DNA of 64,000 bases from Dermacentor variabilis (GCF_050947875.1 NW_027460412.1:1798001-1862000), one strand, 5' to 3'; counted from the stretch's first letter, positions 19,971 through 34,445 are shown. Numbers and translations: made by a program. The notes: generated from the letters alone by a model not told the origin.

Positions 19971-22900
19971 ATATCTTGTGGTTTTGCAGAAAACAACGTC
20001 CGTGTCTACCAGAAGATGCATGTGCATGCTCAAAACGCGTTTTGGCACAAATCCATGCGCGGGTGCTAAATAGAGCAGCATCGGCATGCTTAGCACGTCG
20101 TTTGGTAGAAATCCACGTGCTCGTTCTGCCAAAAGCACCATTTGCATGCATATGTTGTGGTTTTGCCGAAAACAACATCCGCGTGTATCGAAAGATGCAT
20201 GTGCATGCTTAAAACGCGTTTTGGCACAAATCCAAGCGCGGGTGCTAAAAAGAGCACCATCGGCATGCTTAGCACGTCGTTTGGTAGAAATCCACGTGCG
20301 CGTTCTGCCAAAAGCACCATGTCCATGCATATCTTGTGGTTTTGCAGAAAACAACGTCCGTGTCTACCAAAAGATGCATGTGCATGCTTAACAAGCGTTT
20401 TGACACAAATCCATGTGCGGGTGCTAAAAAGAGCAGCATCGGCATGCTTAGCGCGCCGTTTGGTAGAAATCCACGTGCGCGTTCTGCCAAAAGCATAATT
20501 TGCATGCATTTCTTGTATTTTTACAGAAAACAACGTCCGCGTCTGCCAAAAGATACATGTGTATGCTTAACAAGCGTTTTGGCACAAATCCATGTGCGGG
20601 GGCTAAAAAGTGCAGCATCGGCATGCTTAGCAGGTCGTTTGGTAGAAATCCACGTGCGCGTTCTGCCAAAAGCACCATTTGCATGCATATCTTGTGGTTT
20701 TGCAGAAAACAACGTCGGCGTCTACCAAAAGATGCATTTGCATGCTTAAAACGCGTTTTGCCACAAATCCATGCGCGGGTGCTAAATAGAGCAGAATCGG
20801 CATGCTTAGCACGCCGTTTGGTAGAAATCCACGTGCGCGTTCTACCAAAAGCACCATTTGCATGCATATCTTGTGGTTTTGCAGAAAACAACGTCCGCGT
20901 CTACCAAAAGGTTGCATGTGCATGCTTAACAAGCGTTTGCGCACAAATCCATGTGCGGGTGCTCAAAAAAGAGCAGCATCGGCATGCTTAGCACGCCGTT
21001 TGGTAGAAATCCACGTGCGCGTTCTGCCAAAAGCACCATTCGCATGCATATCTTGTGGTTTTGCAGAAAACAACGTCCGCGTCTACCAAAAAAAGCATGT
21101 GCATGCTTAACAAGCGTTTCGGCACAAATCCATGTGCGGGTGCTAAAAGAGCAGCATCGGTATGCTTAGCACGCCGTTTGGTAGAAATCCACGTGCGCGT
21201 TCTGCCAAAAGCACCATTTGCATGCCTATCTTGTGGTTTTGCAGAAAACAACGTCGGCGTCTACCAAAAGATGCATTTGCATGCTTAAAACGCGTTTTGG
21301 CACAAATCCATGCGCGGGTGCTAAAAAAAGCACCATCGGCATGCTTAGCACGTCGTTTGGTAGAAATCCACGTGCGCCTTCTGCCAAAAGCACCATTTGC
21401 ATGCATATCTTGTGGTTTTGCAGAAAACAACGTCGACGTCTACCAAAAGATGCATTTGCATGCTTAAAACGCGTTTTCGCACCAATCCGTGCGCGGGTGC
21501 TCAAAAAGGAGCAGCATCGGCATGCTTAGCACGCCGTTTGGTAGAAATCCACGTGCGCGTTCTGCCAAAAGCACCATTCGCATGCATATCTTGTGGTTTT
21601 GCAGAAAACAACGTCCGCGTCTACCAAAAAAAGCATGTGCATGCTTAACAAGCGTTTCGGCACAAATCCATGTGCGGGTGCTAAAAGAGCAGCATCGGTA
21701 TGCTTAGCACGCCGTTTGGTAGAAATCCACGTGCGTGTTCTGCCAAAAGCACCATTTGCATGCCTATCTTGTGGTTTTGCAGAAAACAACGTCGGCGTCT
21801 ACCAAAAGATGCATTTGCATGCTTAAAACGCGTTTTGGCACAAATCCATGCGCGGGTGCTAAAAAAAGCACCATCGGCATGCTTAGCACGTCGTTTGGTA
21901 GAAATCCACGTGCGCCTTCTGCCAAAAGCACCATTTGCATGCATATCTTGTGGTTTTGCAGAAAACAACGTCGACGTCTACCAAAAGATGCATTTGCATG
22001 CTTAAAACGCGTTTTCGCACCAATCCGTGCGCGGGTGCTAAAAAGAGCAGGATCGGCATGCTTAGGACGTCGTTTGGTAGAAATCCACGTGCTCGTTCTG
22101 CCAAAAGCACCATTTGTATGCATATGTTGTGGTTTTGCAGAAAACAACATCCGCGTGTATCAAAAGATGCATGTGCATGCTTAAAGCGCGTTTTGGCACA
22201 AATCCAAGCGCGGGTGCTAAAAAGAGCACCATCGGCATGCTTAGCACGTCGTTTGGTAGAAATCCACGTGCGCGTTATGCCAAAAGCACCATTTCCATGC
22301 ATATCTTGTGGTTTTGCAGAACACAACGTCCGCGTCTATCAAAAGGTGCATGTGCATGCTTAAAACGCGTTTTGGCACAAATCCATGCGCGGGTGCTAAA
22401 AAGAGCACCATCGGCATGCTTAGTACGTCGTTTGGTAGAAATCCACGTGCGCGTTCTGCCAAAAGCACCATGTCCATGCATATCTTGTGGTTTTGCAGAA
22501 AACAACGTCCGCGTCTATCAAAAGATACATGTGCATGCTAAACAAGCGTTTTGGCACAAATCCATGTGCGGGTGCTAAAAAGAGCAGCATCGGCATGCTT
22601 AGCACGCCGTTTGGTAGAAATCCACGTGCGCGTTCTGATAAAATCACCATTCGTATGCATATCTTGTGGTTTTGCAGAAAACAACGTCCGCGTCTACCAA
22701 AAGATGCATGTGCATGCTGAAAACACGTTTTGGCGCCAATCCGCGCGCGGGTGCTAAAAAAAGCACCATCGGCATGCTCAGCACGTCGTTTGGTAGAAAT
22801 CCACGTGCGCGTTCTGCCAAAAGCACCATTCGGATGCATATCTTGTGGTTTTGCAAAAAACAACGTCCGCGTCTACCAAAAGATGCATGTGCATGCTGAA

Positions 22901-25701
22901 AACGCGTTTTGGCACCAATCCGTGCGCGGGTGCTAAAAAGAGCAGCATCGGCATCCTTAGGACGTCGTTTGCTAGAAATCCACGTGCGCGTTCTGCTAAA
23001 AGCACCATTTGCATGCATATGTTGTGGTTTTGCAGAAAACAACGTCCGCGTCTACCAAAAGATGCATGTGCATGCTGAAAACGCGTTTTGGCACCAATCC
23101 GTGCGCGGGTGCTAAAAAGAGCAGGATCGGCATGCTTAGGACGTCGTTTGGTAGAAATCCACGTGCTCGTTCTGCCAAAAGCACCATTTGCATGCATATG
23201 TTGTGGTTTTGCAGAAAACAACATCCGCGTAAATCAAAAGATGCATGTGCATGCTTAAAACGCGTTTTGGCACAAATCCAAGCGCGGGTGCTAAAAAGAG
23301 CACCATCGGCATGCTTAGCACGTCGTTTGGTAGAAATCCACGTGCGCGTTATGCCAAAAGCACCATTTCCATGCATATCTTGTGGTTTTGCAGAACACAA
23401 CGTCCGCGTCTATCAAAAGGTGCATGTGCATGCTTAAAACGCGTTTTGGCACAAATCCATGCGTGGGTGCTAAAAAGAGCACCATCGGCATGCTAAGCAC
23501 GTCGTTTGCTAGAAATCCACGTGCGCGTTCTGCTAAAAGCACCATTTGCATGCATATCTTGTGGTTTTGCAGAAAACAACGTCCGTGTCTACCAAAAGAT
23601 GCATGTGCATGCTTAACAAGCGTTTTGGCACAAATCCATGTGCGGGTGCTAAAAAGAGCAGCATCGGCATGCTTAGCACGCCGTTTGGTAGAAATCCACG
23701 TGCGCCTTCTGATAAAAGCACCATTCGTATGCATATCTTGTGGTTTTGCAGAAAACAACGTCCGCGTCTACCAAAAGATGCATGTGCATGCTGAAAACAC
23801 GTTTTGGCGCCAATCCGCGCGCGGGTGCTAAAAAAAGCACCATCGGCATGCTCAGCACGTCGTTTGGTAGAAATCAACGAACGCGTTCTGCCAAAAGCAC
23901 CATTCGCATGCATATCTTGTGGTTTTGCAAAAAACAACGTCCGCGTCTACCAAAAGATGCATGTGCATGCTGAAAACGCGTTTTGGCACCAATCAGTGCG
24001 CGGGTGCTAAAAAGAGCAGCATCGGCATCCTTAGGACGTCGTTTGCTAGAAATCCACGTGCGCGTTCTGCTAAAAGCACCATTTGCATGCATATGTTGTG
24101 GTTTTGCAGAAAACAACGTCCGCGTCTACCAAAAGATGCATGTGCATGCTGAAAACGCGTTTTGGCACCAATCCGTGCGCGGGTGCTAAAAAGAGCAGGA
24201 TCGGCATGCTTAGGACGTCGTTTGGTAGAAATCCACGTGCTCGTTCTGCCAAAAGCACCATTTGCATGCATATGTTGTGGTTTTGCAGAAAACAACATCC
24301 GCGTATATCAAAAGATGCATGTGCATGCTTAAAACGCGTTTTGGCACAAATCCAAGCGCGGGTGCTAAAAAGAGCACCATCGGCATGCTTAGCACGTCGT
24401 TTGGTAGAAATCCACGTGCGCGTTATGCCAAAAGCACCATTTCCATGCATATCTTGTGGTTTTGCAGAAAACAACGTCCGCGTCTACCAAAAGATGCATG
24501 TGCATGCTCAAAACGCGTTTTGGCACAAATCCATGCGCGGGTGCTAAATAGAGCAGCATCGGTATGCTTAGCACCTCGTTTGGTAGAAATCCACGTGCGC
24601 GTTCTGCCAAAAGCACCATTTGCATGCATATCTTGTTGTTTTGCAGAAAACAACGTCGGCGTCTACCAAAAGATGCATGTGCATGCTTAAAACGCGTTTT
24701 GGCACAAATCCATGCGCGGGTGCTAAAAAGAGCAGCATCGGCATGCTTAGCACGTCGTTTGGTAGAAATCCACGTGCACGTTCTGCCAAAAGCACCATTT
24801 GCATAAATATCTTGTGGTTTTGCAGAAAACAACGTCCGCGTCTACCAAAAGATGCATGTGCATGCTCAAAACGCGTTTTGGCACAAATCCATGTGCGGGT
24901 GCTAAAAAGAGTAGCATCGGCATGCTTAGCACGCCGTTTGGTAGAAATCCACGTGCGCGTTCTGCCAAAAGCACCATTTGCATGCATATCTTGTGGTTTT
25001 GCAGAAAACAACGTCCGCGGCTACCAAAAGATGCATGTGCATGCTCAAAACGCGTTTTGGCACAAATGCATGCGCCGCTGCTAAAAAGAGCAGCAACGGC
25101 ATGCTTAGGACATCGTTTGGTAGAAATCCACGTGCGCGTTCTGGCAAAAGCACCATTTGCATGCATATATTGTGATTTTGCAGAAAACAACGTCCGCATT
25201 TACCAAAAGATGCATGTGCATGCTTAACAAGCGTTTTAGCACAAATCCATGTGCGGGTGCTAAAAAGAGCAGCATCGGCATGCTTAGCACGCTGTTTGGT
25301 AGAAATCCACGTGCGCGTTCTGCCAAAAGCACCATTTGCATGCATATCTTGTGGTTTTGCAGAAAACAACGTCCGCGTCTAGCAAAAAAAGCATGTGCGT
25401 GCTTAACAAGCGTTTCGGCACAAATCCATGTGCGGGTGCTAAAAAGAGCAGCATCGGTATGCTTAGCACGCCGTTTGGTAGAAATCCACGTGCGCGTTCT
25501 GCCAAAAGCACCATTTGCATGCATATCTTGTGGTTTTGCAGAAAACAACGTCGGCGTCTACCAAAAGATGCATTTGCATGCTTAAAACGCGTTTTGGCAC
25601 AAATCCATGCGCGGGTGCTAAAAAAAGCACCATCCGCATGCTTAGCACGTCGTTTGGTAGAAATCCACGTGCGCCTTCTGCCAAAAGCACCATTTGCATG
25701 C
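19971..25701. repeat. 5,731-bp higher-order block, copy 2
   Basis: Tandem partner of 14240-19970. At the junction (about 19966-20001) a monomer of the kind found at the block's end switches to the kind found at its start. I found no difference between the two copies in the stretches compared, including their private variants. The right breakpoint is at about 25696-25732. Confidence 0.88.
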
Positions 25702-28198
25702 ATATCTTGTGGTTTTGCAGAAAACAACGTCGGCGTCTACCAAAAGATGCATTTGCATGCTTAAAACGCGTTTTGGCACCAATCCGTGCGCGGGTGCTAA
25801 AAAGAGCAGGCTCGGCATGCTTAGGACGTCGTTTGGTAGAAATCCACGTGCTCGTTCTGCCAAAAGCACCATTTGTATGCATATGTTGTGGTTTTGCAGA
25901 AAACAACGTCCGCGTGTATCAAAAGATGCATGTGCATGCTTAAAACGCGTTTTGGCATAAATCCGTGCGCGGGTGCTAAAAAGAGCAGCATCGGCATGCT
26001 TAGCACGTCGTTTGGTTGAAATCCACGTGCGCGTTATGCCAAAAGCACCATTTCCATGCATATCTTGTGGTTTTGCAGACCACAACGTCCGCGTCTATCA
26101 AAAGGTGCATGTGCATGCTTAAAACGCGTTTTGGCACAAATCCATGCGTGGGTGCTAAAAAGAGCACCATCGGCATGCTAAACACGTCGTTTGGTAGAAA
26201 TCCACGTGCGCGTTCTGCCAAGAGCACCATGTCCATGCATATCTTGTGGTTTTGCAGAAAACAACGTCCGTGTCTACCAGAAGATGCATGTGCATGCTCA
26301 AAACGCGTTTTGGCACAAATCCATGCGCGGGTGATAAATAGAGCAGCATCGGCACGCTTAGCACGTCGTTTGGTAGAAATCCACGTGCGCGTTCTGCCAA
26401 AAGCACCATTTGCATGCATATGTTGTGGTTTTGCAGAAAACAACATCCGCGTGTATCAAAAGATGCATGTGCATGCTTAAAACGCGTTTTGGCACAAATC
26501 CATGCGCGGGTGCTAAATAGAGCAGAATCGGCATGCTTAGCACACCGTTTGGTAGAAATCCACGTGCGCGTTCTGCCAAAAGCACCATTTGCATGCATAT
26601 CTTGTGGTTTTGCAGAAAACAACGTCCGCGTCTACCAAAAGATGCATGTGCATGCTTAACAAGCGTTTGGGCACCAATCCGTGCGCGGGTGCTAAAAAGA
26701 GCAGCATCGGCATCCTTAGGACGTCGTTTGCTAGAAATCCACGTGCGCGTTCTGCTAAAAGCACCATTTGCATGCATATGTTGTGGTTTTGAAGAAAACA
26801 ACGTCCGCGTCTACCAAAAGATGCATGTGCATGCTGAAAACGCGTTTTGGCACCAATCCGTGCGCGGGTGCTAAAAAGAGCAGGATCGGCATGCTTAGGA
26901 CGTCGTTTGGTAGAAATCCACGTGTTCGTTCTGCCAAAAGCACCATTTGCATGCATATGTTGTGGTTTTGCAGAAAACAACATCCGCGTGTATCAAAAGA
27001 TGCATGTGCATGCTTAAAACGCGTTTTGGCACAAATCCAAGCGCGGGTGCTAAAAAGAGCACCATCGGCATGCTTAGCACGTCGTTTGGTAGAAATCCAC
27101 GTGCGCGTTATGCCAAAAGCACCATTTCCATGCATATCTTGTGGTTTTGCAGAACACAACGTCCGCGTCTGAAAAAAGGTGCATGTGCATGCTTAAAACG
27201 CGTTTTGGCACAAATCCATGCGTGGGTGCTAAAAAGTGCAGCATCGGCATGCTTAGCACGTCGTTTGGTAGAAATCCACGTGCGCGTTCTGCCAAAAGCA
27301 CCATTTGCATGCATATCTTGTGGTTTTGCAGAAAACAACGTCGGCGTCCACCAAAAGATGCATTTGCATGCTTAAAACGCGTTTTGGCACAAATCCATGC
27401 GCGGGTGCTAAAAGAAGCACCATCGGCATGCTTAGCACGTCGTCTGGTAGAAATCCACGTGCGCGTTCTGCCAAAAGCATAATTTGCATGCATTTCTTGT
27501 ATTTTTGCAGAAAACAACGTCCGCGTCTATCAAAAGATACATGTGCATGCTTAACAAGCGTTTTGGCGCAAATCCATGTGCGGGTGCTAAAAAAAGCACC
27601 ATCGGCATGCTCAGCACGTCGTTTGGTAGAAATCCACGTGCGCGTTCTGCCAAAAGCACCATTCGCATGCATATCTTGTGGTTTTGCAAAAAACAACGTC
27701 CGCGTCTACCAAAAGATGTATGTGCATGCTGAAAACGCGTTTTGGCACCAATCCGTGCGCGGGTGCTAAAAAGAGCAGCATCGGCATCCTTAGGACGTCG
27801 TTTGCTAGAAATCCACGTGCGCGTTCTGCTAAAAGCACCATTTGCATGCATACGTTGTGGTTTTGTAGAAAACAACGTCCGCGTCTACCAAAAGAAGCAT
27901 GTGCATGCTGAAAACGCGTTTTGGCACCAATCCGTGCGCGGGTGCTAAAAAGAGCAGGATGGGCATGCTTAGGACGTCGTTTGGTAGAAATCCACGTGCT
28001 CGTTCTGCCAAAAGCACCATTTGCATGCATATGTTGTGGTTTTGCAGAAAACAACATCCGCGTGTATCAAAAGATGCATGTGCATGCTTAAAACGCGTTT
28101 TGGCACAAATCCAAGCGCGGGTGCTAAAAAGAGCACCATCGGCAGGCTTAGCACGTCGTTTGGTAGAAATCCACGTGCGCGTTATGCCAAAAGCACCA
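23483..28198. repeat. 4.7-kb segment duplicated at 6,247-bp offset, copy 1
   Basis: Matches 29730-34445 at a constant offset of 6,247 bp, with scattered single-base differences (for example near 23873, 25073 and 25812). It overlaps the end of the second 5,731-bp block, so the two duplications are nested and happened at different times. Confidence 0.82.
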
Positions 28199-29729
28199 TA
28201 TCCATGCATATCTTGTGGTTTTGCAGAACACAACGTCCGCGTCTATCAAAAGGTGCATGTGCATGCTTAAAACGCGTTTTGGCACAAATCCATGCGTGGG
28301 TGCTAAAAAGAGCACCATCGATATGCTAAACACGTCGTTTGGTGGAAATCCACGTGCGCGTTCTGCCAAAAGCACCATGTCCATGCATATCTTGTGGTTT
28401 TGCAGAAAACAACGTCCGTGTCTACCAGAAGATGCATGTGCATGCTCAAAACGCGTTTTGGCACAAATCCATGCGCGGGTGCTAAATAGAGCAGCATCGG
28501 CATGCTTAGTGGTAGAAATCCACGTGCGCGTTCTGATAAAAGCACCATTCGTATGCATATCTTGTGGTTTTGCAGAAAACAACGTCCGCGTCTACCAAAA
28601 GATGCATGTGCATGCTGAAAACGCGTTTTGGCGCCAATCCGCACGCGGGTGCTAAAAAAAGCACCATCGGCATGCTCAGCACGTCGTTTGGTAGAAATCC
28701 ACGTGCGCGTTCTGCCAAAAGCACCATTCGCATGCATATCTTGTGGTTTTGCAAAAAACAACGTCCGCGTCTACCAAAAGATGTATGTGCATGCTGAAAA
28801 CGCGTTTTGGCACCAATCCGTGCGCGGGTGCTAAAAAGAGCAGCATCGGCATCCTTAGGACGTCGTTTGCTAGAAATCCACGTGCGCGTTCTGCTAAAAG
28901 CACCATTTGCATGCATACGTTGTGGTTTTGTAGAAAACAACGTCCGCGTCTACCAAAAGAAGCATGTGCATGCTGAAAACGCGTTTTGGCACCAATCCGT
29001 GCGCGGGTGCTAAAAAGAGCAGGATGGGCATGCTTAGGACGTCGTTTGGTAGAAATCCACGTGCTCGTTCTGCCAAAAGCACCATTTGCATGCATATGTT
29101 GTGGTTTTGCAGAAAACAACATCCGCGTGTATCAAAAGATGCATGTGCATGCTTAAAACGCGTTTTGGCACAAATCCAAGCGCGGGTGCTAAAAAGAGCA
29201 CCATCGGCAGGCTTAGCACGTCGTTTGGTAGAAATCCACGTGCGCGTTATGCCAAAAGCACCATATCCATGCATACCTTGTGGTTTTGAAGAACACAACG
29301 TCCGCGTCTATCAAAAGGTGCATGTGCATGCTTAAAACGCGTTTTGGCACAAATCCATGCGTGGGTGCTAAAAAGAGCACCATCGGCATGCTAAACACGT
29401 CGTTTGGTAGAAATCCACGTGCGCGTTCTGCCAAAAGCACCATGTCCATGCATATCTTGTGGTTTTGCAGAAAACAACGTCCGTGTCTACCAGAAGATGC
29501 ATGTGCATGCTCAAAACGCGTTTTGGCACAAATCCATGCGCGGGTGCTAAATAGAGCAGCATCGGCATGCTTAGTGGTAAAAATCCACGTGCGCGTTCTG
29601 ATAAAAGCACCATTCGTATGCATATCTTGTGGTTTTGCAGAAAACAACGTCCGCGTCTACCAAAAGATGCATGTGCATGCTGAAAACGCGTTTTGGCGCC
29701 AATCCGCACGCGGGTGCTAAAAAAAGCAC
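25702..29729. repeat. 179-bp satellite array, segment B
   Basis: Contains the closest relative of the retroelement-bearing left end of the window (27003-28945) and hence the two empty insertion sites, 28197-28201 and 28551-28554. It also holds the 1,065-bp six-monomer repeat. No gene is present. Confidence 0.92.
27590..29719. repeat. Two tandem 1,065-bp six-monomer units
   Basis: Copies at about 27590-28654 and 28655-29719. The period is 6 x 179 minus 9, because one monomer in each copy carries the contraction GCTTAGTGGTA (about 28505 and 29570). Matching continues monomer by monomer with few changes. A related single unit with the same contracted monomer lies near 36500-37150. Confidence 0.82.
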
Positions 29730-32700
29730 CATCGGCATGCTAAGCACGTCGTTTGCTAGAAATCCACGTGCGCGTTCTGCTAAAAGCACCATTTGCATGC
29801 ATATCTTGTGGTTTTGCAGAAAACAACGTCCGTGTCTACCAAAAGATGCATGTGCATGCTTAACAAGCGTTTTGGCACAAATCCATGTGCGGGTGCTAAA
29901 AAGAGCAGCATCGGCATGCTTAGCACGCCGTTTGGTAGAAATCCACGTGCGCCTTCTGATAAAAGCACCATTCGTATGCATATCTTGTGGTTTTGCAGAA
30001 AACAACGTCCGCGTCTACCAAAAGATGCATGTGCATGCTGAAAACACGTTTTGGCGCCAATCCGCGCGCGGGTGCTAAAAAAAGCACCATCGGCATGCTC
30101 AGCACGTCGTTTGGTAGAAATCCACGAACGCGTTCTGCCAAAAGCACCATTCGCATGCATATCTTGTGGTTTTGCAAAAAACAACGTCCGCGTCTACCAA
30201 AAGATGCATGTGCATGCTGAAAACGCGTTTTGGCACCAATCAGTGCGCGGGTGCTAAAAAGAGCAGCATCGGCATCCTTAGGACGTCGTTTGCTAGAAAT
30301 CCACGTGCGCGTTCTGCTAAAAGCACCATTTGCATGCATATGTTGTGGTTTTGCAGAAAACAACGTCCGCGTCTACCAAAAGATGCATGTGCATGCTGAA
30401 AACGCGTTTTGGCACCAATCCGTGCGCGGGTGCTAAAAAGAGCAGGATCGGCATGCTTAGGACGTCGTTTGGTAGAAATCCACGTGCTCGTTCTGCCAAA
30501 AGCACCATTTGCATGCATATGTTGTGGTTTTGCAGAAAACAACATCCGCGTATATCAAAAGATGCATGTGCATGCTTAAAACGCGTTTTGGCACAAATCC
30601 AAGCGCGGGTGCTAAAAAGAGCACCATCGGCATGCTTAGCACGTCGTTTGGTAGAAATCCACGTGCGCGTTATGCCAAAAGCACCATTTCCATGCATATC
30701 TTGTGGTTTTGCAGAAAACAACGTCCGCGTCTACCAAAAGATGCATGTGCATGCTCAAAACGCGTTTTGGCACAAATCCATGCGCGGGTGCTAAATAGAG
30801 CAGCATCGGTATGCTTAGCACCTCGTTTGGTAGAAATCCACGTGCGCGTTCTGCCAAAAGCACCATTTGCATGCATATCTTGTTGTTTTGCAGAAAACAA
30901 CGTCGGCGTCTACCAAAAGATGCATGTGCATGCTTAAAACGCGTTTTGGCACAAATCCATGCGCGGGTGCTAAAAAGAGCAGCATCGGCATGCTTAGCAC
31001 GTCGTTTGGTAGAAATCCACGTGCACGTTCTGCCAAAAGCACCATTTGCATAAATATCTTGTGGTTTTGCAGAAAACAACGTCCGCGTCTACCAAAAGAT
31101 GCATGTGCATGCTCAAAACGCGTTTTGGCACAAATCCATGTGCGGGTGCTAAAAAGAGTAGCATCGGCATGCTTAGCACGCCGTTTGGTAGAAATCCACG
31201 TGCGCGTTCTGCCAAAAGCACCATTTGCATGCATATCTTGTGGTTTTGCAGAAAACAACGTCCGCGGCTACCAAAAGATGCATGTGCATGCTCAAAACGC
31301 GTTTTGGCACAAATCCATGCGCCGCTGCTAAAAAGAGCAGCAACGGCATGCTTAGGACATCGTTTGGTAGAAATCCACGTGCGCGTTCTGGCAAAAGCAC
31401 CATTTGCATGCATATATTGTGATTTTGCAGAAAACAACGTCCGCATTTACCAAAAGATGCATGTGCATGCTTAACAAGCGTTTTAGCACAAATCCATGTG
31501 CGGGTGCTAAAAAGAGCAGCATCGGCATGCTTAGCACGCTGTTTGGTAGAAATCCACGTGCGCGTTCTGCCAAAAGCACCATTTGCATGCATATCTTGTG
31601 GTTTTGCAGAAAACAACGTCCGCGTCTAGCAAAAAAAGCATGTGCGTGCTTAACAAGCGTTTCGGCACAAATCCATGTGCGGGTGCTAAAAAGAGCAGCA
31701 TCGGTATGCTTAGCACGCCGTTTGGTAGAAATCCACGTGCGCGTTCTGCCAAAAGCACCATTTGCATGCATATCTTGTGGTTTTGCAGAAAACAACGTCG
31801 GCGTCTACCAAAAGATGCATTTGCATGCTTAAAACGCGTTTTGGCACAAATCCATGCGCGGGTGCTAAAAAAAGCACCATCCGCATGCTTAGCACGTCGT
31901 TTGGTAGAAATCCACGTGCGCCTTCTGCCAAAAGCACCATTTGCATGCATATCTTGTGGTTTTGCAGAAAACAACGTCGGCGTCTACCAAAAGATGCATT
32001 TGCATGCTTAAAACGCGTTTTGGCACCAATCCGTGCGCGGGTGCTAAAAAGAGCAGGATCGGCATGCTTAGGACGTCGTTTGGTAGAAATCCACGTGCTC
32101 GTTCTGCCAAAAGCACCATTTGTATGCATATGTTGTGGTTTTGCAGAAAACAACGTCCGCGTGTATCAAAAGATGCATGTGCATGCTTAAAACGCGTTTT
32201 GGCATAAATCCGTGCGCGGGTGCTAAAAAGAGCAGCATCGGCATGCTTAGCACGTCGTTTGGTTGAAATCCACGTGCGCGTTATGCCAAAAGCACCATTT
32301 CCATGCATATCTTGTGGTTTTGCAGACCACAACGTCCGCGTCTATCAAAAGGTGCATGTGCATGCTTAAAACGCGTTTTGGCACAAATCCATGCGTGGGT
32401 GCTAAAAAGAGCACCATCGGCATGCTAAACACGTCGTTTGGTAGAAATCCACGTGCGCGTTCTGCCAAGAGCACCATGTCCATGCATATCTTGTGGTTTT
32501 GCAGAAAACAACGTCCGTGTCTACCAGAAGATGCATGTGCATGCTCAAAACGCGTTTTGGCACAAATCCATGCGCGGGTGATAAATAGAGCAGCATCGGC
32601 ACGCTTAGCACGTCGTTTGGTAGAAATCCACGTGCGCGTTCTGCCAAAAGCACCATTTGCATGCATATGTTGTGGTTTTGCAGAAAACAACATCCGCGTG

Positions 32701-34445
32701 TATCAAAAGATGCATGTGCATGCTTAAAACGCGTTTTGGCACAAATCCATGCGCGGGTGCTAAATAGAGCAGAATCGGCATGCTTAGCACGCCGTTTGGT
32801 AGAAATCCACGTGCGCGTTCTGCCAAAAGCACCATTTGCATGCATATCTTGTGGTTTTGCAGAAAACAACGTCCGCGTCTACCAAAAGATGCATGTGCAT
32901 GCTTAACAAGCGTTTGGGCACCAATCCGTGCGCGGGTGCTAAAAAGAGCAGCATCGGCATCCTTAGGACGTCGTTTGCTAGAAATCCACGTGCGCGTTCT
33001 GCTAAAAGCACCATTTGCATGCATATGTTGTGGTTTTGAAGAAAACAACGTCCGCGTCTACCAAAAGATGCATGTGCATGCTGAAAACGCGTTTTGGCAC
33101 CAATCCGTGCGCGGGTGCTAAAAAGAGCAGGATCGGCATGCTTAGGACGTCGTTTGGTAGAAATCCACGTGTTCGTTCTGCCAAAAGCACCATTTGCATG
33201 CATATGTTGTGGTTTTGCAGAAAACAACATCCGCGTGTATCAAAAGATGCATGTGCATGCTTAAAACGCGTTTTGGCACAAATCCAAGCGCGGGTGCTAA
33301 AAAGAGCACCATCGGCATGCTTAGCACGTCGTTTGGTAGAAATCCACGTGCGCGTTATGCCAAAAGCACCATTTCCATGCATATCTTGTGGTTTTGCAGA
33401 ACACAACGTCCGCGTCTGAAAAAAGGTGCATGTGCATGCTTAAAACGCGTTTTGGCACAAATCCATGCGTGGGTGCTAAAAAGTGCAGCATCGGCATGCT
33501 TAGCACGTCGTTTGGTAGAAATCCACGTGCGCGTTCTGCCAAAAGCACCATTTGCATGCATATCTTGTGGTTTTGCAGAAAACAACGTCGGCGTCCACCA
33601 AAAGATGCATTTGCATGCTTAAAACGCGTTTTGGCACAAATCCATGCGCGGGTGCTAAAAGAAGCACCATCGGCATGCTTAGCACGTCGTTTGGTAGAAA
33701 TCCACGTGCGCGTTCTGCCAAAAGCATAATTTGCATGCATTTCTTGTATTTTTGCAGAAAACAACGTCCGCGTCTATCAAAAGATACATGTGCATGCTTA
33801 ACAAGCGTTTTGGCGCAAATCCATGTGCGGGTGCTAAAAAAAGCACCATCGGCATGCTCAGCACGTCGTTTGGTAGAAATCCACGTGCGCGTTCTGCCAA
33901 AAGCACCATTCGCATGCATATCTTGTGGTTTTGCAAAAAACAACGTCCGCGTCTACCAAAAGATGTATGTGCATGCTGAAAACGCGTTTTGGCACCAATC
34001 CGTGCGCGGGTGCTAAAAAGAGCAGCATCGGCATCCTTAGGACGTCGTTTGCTAGAAATCCACGTGCGCGTTCTGCTAAAAGCACCATTTGCATGCATAC
34101 GTTGTGGTTTTGTAGAAAACAACGTCCGCGTCTACCAAAAGAAGCATGTGCATGCTGAAAACGCGTTTTGGCACCAATCCGTGCGCGGGTGCTAAAAAGA
34201 GCAGGATGGGCATGCTTAGGACGTCGTTTGGTAGAAATCCACGTGCTCGTTCTGCCAAAAGCACCATTTGCATGCATATGTTGTGGTTTTGCAGAAAACA
34301 ACATCCGCGTGTATCAAAAGATGCATGTGCATGCTTAAAACGCGTTTTGGCACAAATCCAAGCGCGGGTGCTAAAAAGAGCACCATCGGCAGGCTTAGCA
34401 CGTCGTTTGGTAGAAATCCACGTGCGCGTTATGCCAAAAGCACCA
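29730..34445. repeat. 4.7-kb segment duplicated at 6,247-bp offset, copy 2
   Basis: Partner of 23483-28198. It ends where the sequence switches to a monomer with GCATAAATATC (about 34450), whereas the partner continues with CCATATCCATGC. Confidence 0.82.
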
